Assembly: GCA_958418815.1 (NCBI GenBank)
Contig: CATZGB010000046.1
Span: 1 to 18,611, forward strand
From: an uncultured Bacteroidales bacterium
GTDB lineage: Bacteria > Bacteroidota > Bacteroidia > Bacteroidales > Muribaculaceae
Reading direction: 5' to 3'
DNA length: 18,611 nt
Positions 15,022 through 18,611 of this stretch are shown here, piece after piece. A model generated the notes under the pieces. That model searched no databases. It saw nothing but the letters and a program-made list of their open reading frames with translations, and was not told the DNA's origin. Every line of letters begins with the position of its first letter. Position 1 is the stretch's first letter. The position numbers and the translations under genes were made by a program.

Positions 15022-16812
15022 TTAGGGTTGCTGGTTTTCCTCTTTTGCCGGATACAGGGCCAGGGCGGCTTCCACCCATCCCTTGATCTGGTCGGGCTGA
15101 GGATTCTTGAGCTGGAGCTTGTATTTCTTGTTGATGGCGAGCAGTTCCTGCTGGAGCTTGCCGGGGACGGCTGAGGCGAGGGCCTCGACTGTCAGGAAAC
15201 CGGCTTTCTGCACCGGGGCTACCCATTCGGCGGGCATTCCCAGGGCGGTGAACGCCTCCTCCTTGTCGCGGCGCGCCACCTTCTCGGGGCGCATCTGGGG
15301 GAAGAGCAGCACCTCCTGGATGGTGGTCTGGCCGGTCATGAGCATCACCAGGCGGTCCATGCCGATGCCCATTCCGGATGTCGGGGGCATGCCGTACTCG
15401 AGGGCGCGGATGAAGTCGTGGTCAATGATCATCGCCTCGTCGTCACCCTTCTCCGAGAGGCGCATCTGCTCCACGAAGCGTTCATACTGGTCGATGGGAT
15501 CGTTAAGCTCCGAGTAGGCGTTGGCCAGCTCCTTGCCGTTGACCATCAGCTCGAAACGCTCGGTCAGCTGGGGGTTCTCGCGGTGGCGCTTTGTCAGGGG
15601 CGACATCTCGATGGGGTAGTCGATGATGAATGTCGGCTGGATGTAAGAGCCTTCACACTTCTCGCCGAACATCTCGTCGATGAGTTTCCCTTTGCCCATC
15701 GTGTCGTCGACCTCGATGCCCATTCCGCGGGCCGCCTCGCGCAGCTGGTCCTCATCCTTGCCGTCGATGTCGAATCCGGTGTGCTCCAGGATCGCGTCGC
15801 GCATGGTCACGCGGCGGAAGGGGGCCTTGAAGCTGATTTCCTTGTCGCCCACCTTGACCGTGTCGGTGCCGTTGACCTCCATGCAGATGCGTTCGAGCAT
15901 CTTTTCGGTGAAGTCCATCATCCAGTTGTAGTCCTTGTAGGAGACATAGATCTCCATGCAGGTGAACTCGGGGTTGTGGGTGCGGTCCATGCCCTCGTTG
16001 CGGAAGTTCTTCGAGAACTCATACACACCCTCGAATCCGCCCACGATGAGGCGCTTGAGATACAGCTCGTCGGCGATGCGCATGTAGAGGGGTATGTCGA
16101 GGGCGTTGTGGTGGGTGATGAACGGACGGGCCGACGCGCCGCCGGGGATGGCCTGGAGGATGGGGGTCTCCACCTCCATGTAGCCATGTTCGTTGAAGTA
16201 GTTGCGCATCGAGTTGAACACCTTGGTGCGCTTGATGAAAATCTCCTTCACCCCGTCGTTGACCACCAGGTCGACATAGCGGCGGCGGTAGCGCAGCTCG
16301 GGGTCGTCAAACGCGTCGTATGTCACGCCGTCCTTCACCTTCACGATGGGGAGGGGGCGGAGCGACTTGCTCAGCACTGTGAGCTTGCGGGCGTGCACGG
16401 AAATCTCGCCGGTCTGGGTGCGGAAGACGAAACCCTCCACCCCTACGAAGTCGCCGATGTCGAGCAGCTTCTTGAACACCGTGTTGTAAAGCTCCTTGTC
16501 TTCGCCCGGGCAGATCTCGTCGCGGTTGACATAGACCTGTATGCGGCCGTTGGCGTCCTGAAGCTCCATGAATGAAGCCTTGCCCATGATGCGGCGGCCC
16601 ATGACGCGTCCGGCCACGACCACCTGGCGCGGCTCCCCTATGGGGTTGCCCTCCGCGTCGGTCTCCGGGTCGCGGAAGTTAGCCTTGATTTCGTCGGTGT
16701 GGGCGTTGACCGGGAACTCCGCTGCGGGATAGGGGTCGATGCCCATCGCACGCATCTGGTCGAGCGACCCGCGGCGTACGATTTCTTGCTCGCTCAGTTC
16801 GAGAATATTCAT
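15022..16812 (-). CDS. lysS: Lysyl-tRNA synthetase, class II
   Basis: Charges tRNA-Lys in the cytoplasm. The 596-residue product has an N-terminal OB-fold anticodon-binding domain (about 60-165), then the class II core with motif 1 around E-V-E-T-P-I-L-Q-A-I-P-G-G-A, motif 2 F-R-N-E-G-M-D-R-T-H-N-P-E-F-T (270-284) and motif 3 G-M-G-I-G-M-D-R-L (480-488). About 88 residues follow the core (after L-L-F-P-Q-M-R-P-E), more than in E. coli LysS (505 residues); Bacteroidota LysS proteins are known to be longer. ATG 16812 (MNILELSEQE) is preferred over an in-frame TTG four codons upstream. First gene of a four-gene run; promoter at 16925-16956 and a leader of about 105 nt. Confidence 0.97.
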   Translation of the reverse strand: MNILELSEQEIVRRGSLDQMRAMGIDPYPAAEFPVNAHTDEIKANFRDPETDAEGNPIGEPRQVVVAGRVMGRRIMGKASFMELQDANGRIQVYVNRDEICPGEDKELYNTVFKKLLDIGDFVGVEGFVFRTQTGEISVHARKLTVLSKSLRPLPIVKVKDGVTYDAFDDPELRYRRRYVDLVVNDGVKEIFIKRTKVFNSMRNYFNEHGYMEVETPILQAIPGGASARPFITHHNALDIPLYMRIADELYLKRLIVGGFEGVYEFSKNFRNEGMDRTHNPEFTCMEIYVSYKDYNWMMDFTEKMLERICMEVNGTDTVKVGDKEISFKAPFRRVTMRDAILEHTGFDIDGKDEDQLREAARGMGIEVDDTMGKGKLIDEMFGEKCEGSYIQPTFIIDYPIEMSPLTKRHRENPQLTERFELMVNGKELANAYSELNDPIDQYERFVEQMRLSEKGDDEAMIIDHDFIRALEYGMPPTSGMGIGMDRLVMLMTGQTTIQEVLLFPQMRPEKVARRDKEEAFTALGMPAEWVAPVQKAGFLTVEALASAVPGKLQQELLAINKKYKLQLKNPQPDQIKGWVEAALALYPAKEENQQP

Positions 16813-16924
16813 CGTATTATGCAATTTCTATATTAATTAAGAATAGGACCGAGGGCTGGCCGCCCTGCGGCACCCTGCTGTCAAGGCATCTGCGCGTCAG
16901 GAGCCTTTCATTCCAAAATTACCG

Positions 16925-16956
16925 CAAAGTTAATAAATTACCCACTAAAATCCCAA
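16925..16956 (-). promoter_or_regulatory. lysS operon promoter
   Basis: On the minus strand TTG (16956-16954), 21 nt, then TAACTTTG (16932-16925). The -7 element is perfect. The leader to the ATG is about 105 nt and holds a short stem (AGGGC/GCCCT, around 16850-16866); I see no known riboswitch in it. Confidence 0.72.
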
Positions 16957-17110
16957 TAAAAAATCCATTCAGCCGAAATAGACCGTCTCAAAACCTGTCG
17001 TCGGAGGGGCAACGCGGGGGTGGCGCGGTAGTGGGCTGAACAAAACCCCGGGCCGGGCGGTTGATATACCAGACACGCGATTGTATAACCCTTAACACAT
17101 CTACATCATT

Positions 17111-17272
17111 ATGAAGAAGTATGTATGCACCGTCTGCGGCTATGTCTATGACCCCGCGGCCGGCGATCCCGACAACGGTGTAGCCCCCGGCACCCCCTTC
17201 GAGGAGCTCCCCGACGACTGGGTGTGTCCCGAATGTGGCGTGGGCAAAGACATGTTCGAGCCTCAGGAATGA
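17111..17272 (+). CDS. Rubredoxin
   Basis: A 53-residue rubredoxin, a soluble one-iron electron carrier. The four iron ligands are in two knuckles: C-T-V-C-G-Y (Cys6, Cys9) and C-P-E-C-G (Cys39, Cys42). Y-V-Y-D-P-A-x-G-D-P-D-x-G-V-x-P-G-T-P-F and L-P-D-D-W-V-C-P are the family's standard core. Full length. It is alone on the plus strand. It probably serves peroxide or superoxide reduction (rubrerythrin, superoxide reductase) as in other anaerobes, but no such partner is nearby. Upstream, TTG-N20-TATAAC (about 17062-17090) is only a weak promoter candidate. Confidence 0.97.
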   Translation: MKKYVCTVCGYVYDPAAGDPDNGVAPGTPFEELPDDWVCPECGVGKDMFEPQE

Positions 17273-17278
17273 CCCCTG

Positions 17279-17307
17279 CCCGACAGCGCCCCAAGGGGTG
17301 TGTCGGG
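17279..17307 (+). terminator. Hairpin downstream of rubredoxin
   Basis: CCCGACA ... GCCCC AA GGGGT ... TGTCGGG forms a long stem with one bulge, 7 nt after the rubredoxin stop. No U-tract follows (GTGGAAAG), so it is a weak or factor-dependent terminator candidate. Confidence 0.4.
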
Positions 17308-17377
17308 GTGGAAAGCGGAGAAAAAAGGTGAAAAACAGAAGAAAAAACAGCTTTGCGGCAAAAAAACGCCCCGGAAA

Positions 17378-17409
17378 TTTGGTGGATTGAAAAAAACAAC
17401 CTACCTTTG
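17378..17409 (+). promoter_or_regulatory. tRNA-Ala promoter
   Basis: TTTG (17378-17381), exactly 20 nt, TACCTTTG (17402-17409): a perfect Bacteroidota promoter. The tRNA begins 12 nt after the -7 element, as expected for a short 5' leader removed by RNase P. Confidence 0.85.
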
Positions 17410-17421
17410 CAACGCAAAACC

Positions 17422-17495
17422 GGGGTACTAGCTCATCTGGCTAGAGCGCGACACTGGCAGTGTCGAGGTGAGCGGTTCGAGTCCGCTGTACTCCA
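17422..17495 (+). tRNA. tRNA-Ala (anticodon GGC)
   Basis: A 74-nt cloverleaf folds completely. The acceptor is GGGGTAC (17422-17428) with GTACTCC (17488-17494), and the discriminator is A17495. The D stem is GCTC/GAGC. The anticodon stem is CGACA/TGTCG with loop CTGGCAG, giving anticodon GGC at 17456-17458. The T stem is AGCGG/CCGCT with loop TTCGAGT. The acceptor contains a G3-U70 wobble pair (17424 with 17492), the alanine identity element, which agrees with the anticodon. CCA is not encoded. Confidence 0.95.
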
Positions 17496-17531
17496 CTACT
17501 TATGCTGATAATCAGCAATTTACAAGCACAG

Positions 17532-17573
17532 CACCCAATTTTACACCCACTTCGGTTGAAATTGGGTGTTTTT
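17532..17573 (+). terminator. tRNA-Ala terminator
   Basis: A perfect 10-bp inverted repeat (CACCCAATTT at 17532-17541, AAATTGGGTG at 17559-17568) is followed by TTTTT (17569-17573). It starts 37 nt after the tRNA and is a clear intrinsic terminator on the plus strand. Confidence 0.8.
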
Positions 17574-17842
17574 ATATATCTTTAACTCCTCTTCGCGCAT
17601 CCTGCCCCTCCTGCCCCTCAACATAACGCCCCGCATGGTCTACTCCGTAAAATTCGAGTCCATTCTCAACCAATCAATCATTCCAAACTACATCTAATCC
17701 TATACCCCAATAACAAAGATGGGTGCAGCAACTCCCACACCCATCCTAACTTTTTCTTTTGCTCCGCCTTCATATATAGGTTTAGGCTTGTCCGGGCATA
17801 TATAGCCCGAACCAAACCAAAACTATATCGGCTAAGAGTTGT
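17574..17842. other. AT-rich intergenic stretch with hairpins, no supported gene
   Basis: Base composition drops clearly compared with the genes to the left. Visible structures: a near-repeat CCTGCCCCTCCTGCCCCTC near 17600-17619, an 8-bp stem (17718-17745) and CGGGC/GCCCG (17793-17797 and 17805-17809). Short frames of about 30 codons exist on the minus strand but have nothing to support them. It could be a 3' end region of the minus-strand pair to the right. Confidence 0.45.
17718..17745. terminator. Hairpin with U-rich flanks on both sides
   Basis: GATGGGTG (17718-17725) pairs with CACCCATC (17738-17745), with a 12-nt loop. On the plus strand CTAACTTTTTCTTTT follows. On the minus strand TTTGTTA follows, so it may end the minus-strand pair 17843-18549. 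The direction is undecided. Confidence 0.4.
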
Positions 17843-18001
17843 CTATCTCTTCCCGAAAATTGACTTTATGATGGCATTGCCAATCTTTCGTTCAAGACCG
17901 GCTTTTGATGTCGGGATTCCAGTCTGTCTTGCAAACTGTTGCTTCACTTGGGTTATCCCAAGCGCTATTTTCCATGAGAATGATAATCCGGGAATCTTCA
18001 T
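17843..18001 (-). CDS. Unrecognised 52-residue basic protein
   Basis: A short frame starting MKIPGLSFSWKIALGITQVK and ending IIKSIFGKR. The ATG overlaps the stop of the upstream gene by 4 bp (ATGA), which suggests translational coupling. The product is strongly basic (about 10 Lys/Arg, 1 Glu) and looks like one or two helices with a central G-I-P-T-S-K-A-G-L-E-R-K-I-G segment. It has no signal peptide and no Cys. I do not recognise the family. The coupling and the non-random composition argue for a real gene; its shortness argues for caution. Confidence 0.55.
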   Translation of the reverse strand: MKIPGLSFSWKIALGITQVKQQFARQTGIPTSKAGLERKIGNAIIKSIFGKR

Positions 18002-18549
18002 ACTTGTTCTCGATTGTTGGTCCCTTCTGCCTCTGAAGGAATGACTTCAGTTGATGCTAAATCTTCGATAATAATATCTTCTGACACATTATTTACTGCG
18101 TTAACCATTTCTTGAGGGCTGCTCTCTGGTGATATTGTAGCGGCTTCTTCTATTACAGAAGATGAGGCAGCGGCCATCTTTCCTGGATTAGCAGTAGAAT
18201 ACTCTGAGAGATTGCCGTCTTCGTCTGCAACCACTTGCATTTCTTGTTGTGGAGGGACTAAGGACACGACATAGTCCGAAGGATTTTGACGAATCTTCTC
18301 TAGCTCGATTTCTTTCCAACCGGCGATGGCTGTTTCGAGAAGTTCGGCCTGTGCTCTTGCTATTTTAGCCATAATTTCCTCATTTGCGATTGTCTCTGCT
18401 TCCAATCGTTTTTCATTCTTCATAGTTGAAATTCTGACGCAAGTGTTAACTGCATCATTGACATCAGAAATGCTCTTATCAGCCAAAACCTTTACCTTGT
18501 GTTTTTCAGCCCTAAGTAAGTCATCATAAGGGCCATCTTCCATCATCAT
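17998..18549 (-). CDS. Unrecognised acidic, helical protein
   Basis: 183 residues from the first of three tandem ATG codons. The frame also stays open upstream to the right window edge (adding at least 20 codons), so the true start may lie outside. The N-terminal half (about 1-95) is charged and helical, with E-K-R-L-E-A-E-T-I-A-N-E-E-I-M-A-K-I-A-R-A as a likely coiled coil. The second half is Ser/Glu/Val-rich, acidic and probably disordered. There is no signal peptide or TM segment. Composition is AT-rich compared with the genes left of the tRNA. The stop overlaps the 52-residue gene by 4 bp. I do not recognise the family; a mobile-element or phage origin is possible from the context next to a tRNA gene but no integrase is seen. 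Confidence 0.65.
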   Translation of the reverse strand: MMMEDGPYDDLLRAEKHKVKVLADKSISDVNDAVNTCVRISTMKNEKRLEAETIANEEIMAKIARAQAELLETAIAGWKEIELEKIRQNPSDYVVSLVPPQQEMQVVADEDGNLSEYSTANPGKMAAASSSVIEEAATISPESSPQEMVNAVNNVSEDIIIEDLASTEVIPSEAEGTNNREQV

Positions 18550-18559
18550 TTTGAAAAAT

Positions 18560-18584
18560 GTATCCGTCCGAAATAGGCCGACTT
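18560..18584 (-). repeat. Right copy of a 25-bp repeat inverted between the two window edges
   Basis: On the minus strand AAGTCGGC, three bases, TTTCGGACGGATAC, agreeing with the left copy at 26-50 in 23 of 25 bases. Read on the minus strand it codes V-G-L-F-R-T-D-T in frame with the 183-residue gene. Read on the plus strand it lies in a frame beginning ATG at 18558 (MYPSEIGRLYQ) that runs off the right edge. No stem partner for AAGTCGGC is visible within the window. Confidence 0.6.
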
Positions 18585-18611
18585 TATCAAAGCGTTTTTG
18601 GTTGCGAACTT

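Noticed and set aside
15418..16575. 385-codon plus-strand frame opposite lysS
   Set aside because: Antisense shadow of lysS, with His/Val/Asp/Leu-rich repetitive composition and no domain.
16813..16924. T-box or lysine riboswitch upstream of lysS
   Set aside because: No T-box sequence, specifier stem or lysine aptamer core can be recognised; only a short stem is visible.
17641..17661. TACTCC and TTCGAGTCC resembling parts of the tRNA-Ala 3' half, as an att site remnant
   Set aside because: The two words are short, in the wrong order relative to the tRNA and separated by unrelated bases; TTCGAGTCC is common in tRNA genes. Not enough for an attachment site.
17580..17830. CRISPR-like or tandem repeat array
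   Set aside because: Only two short imperfect units (CCTGCCCCT) and isolated hairpins are present; no regular repeat-spacer pattern exists here or elsewhere in the window.

Overview
The window looks like a chromosomal segment of a GC-rich member of the order Bacteroidales; a Muribaculaceae-like gut lineage is plausible, but the family cannot be settled by reading alone. The basis is: (1) several intergenic regions carry the Bacteroidota promoter consensus (TTTG or TTG at -33, about 20 nt, then TAnnTTTG at -7), seen upstream of rpsA, ruvB, rbfA, the SpoU-type methyltransferase gene, the glutaminyl-cyclase-like gene, lysS and the tRNA gene; (2) Shine-Dalgarno sequences are largely absent; (3) the protein forms are Bacteroidota-type: a roughly 597-residue six-domain S1, LysS with a C-terminal extension, a NigD-like lipoprotein, an M28-type glutaminyl cyclase lipoprotein and a POT transporter with an NMGER motif.

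Layout, left to right. 1-445: intergenic, with a strong terminator at the extreme left and a hairpin downstream of rpsA. 446-2468: rpsA (minus) with its promoter and a leader of about 190 nt. 2616-6501: minus-strand run ruvB, Wzx-type flippase, family-4 glycosyltransferase, transcribed in that order. 6540-6614: cluster of intergenic repeats. 6681-7710: divergent pair rbfA (minus) and a small SPOUT RNA methyltransferase (plus), each with its own -7 element. 7716-9135: compact ECF sigma factor, single-TM (anti-sigma-like) protein and small secreted protein (minus). 9373-12503: glutaminyl-cyclase-like M28 lipoprotein, SufE, POT peptide transporter (minus). 12643-16956: lysS, gpsA, LolD-type ATPase, NigD-like lipoprotein (minus). 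17111-17272: rubredoxin (plus), a small gene. 17422-17495: tRNA-Ala(GGC) with promoter and terminator (plus). 17574-18611: an AT-rich stretch unlike the rest, with two overlapping unrecognised minus-strand genes.

Most of the window is housekeeping: translation (S1, RbfA, LysS, tRNA-Ala, RNA methyltransferase), recombination (RuvB), phospholipid precursor synthesis (GpsA), Fe-S assembly (SufE), and envelope functions (flippase, glycosyltransferase, LolD-type ATPase, lipoproteins, glutaminyl cyclase, peptide uptake). The parts that are not routine are the AT-rich right end next to the tRNA gene, a 25-bp sequence present in inverted orientation near both window edges (23 of 25 bases identical), the sigma/anti-sigma-like/secreted trio, and the structured rpsA leader. 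I did not find a clear defence, CRISPR, secretion or biosynthetic system.
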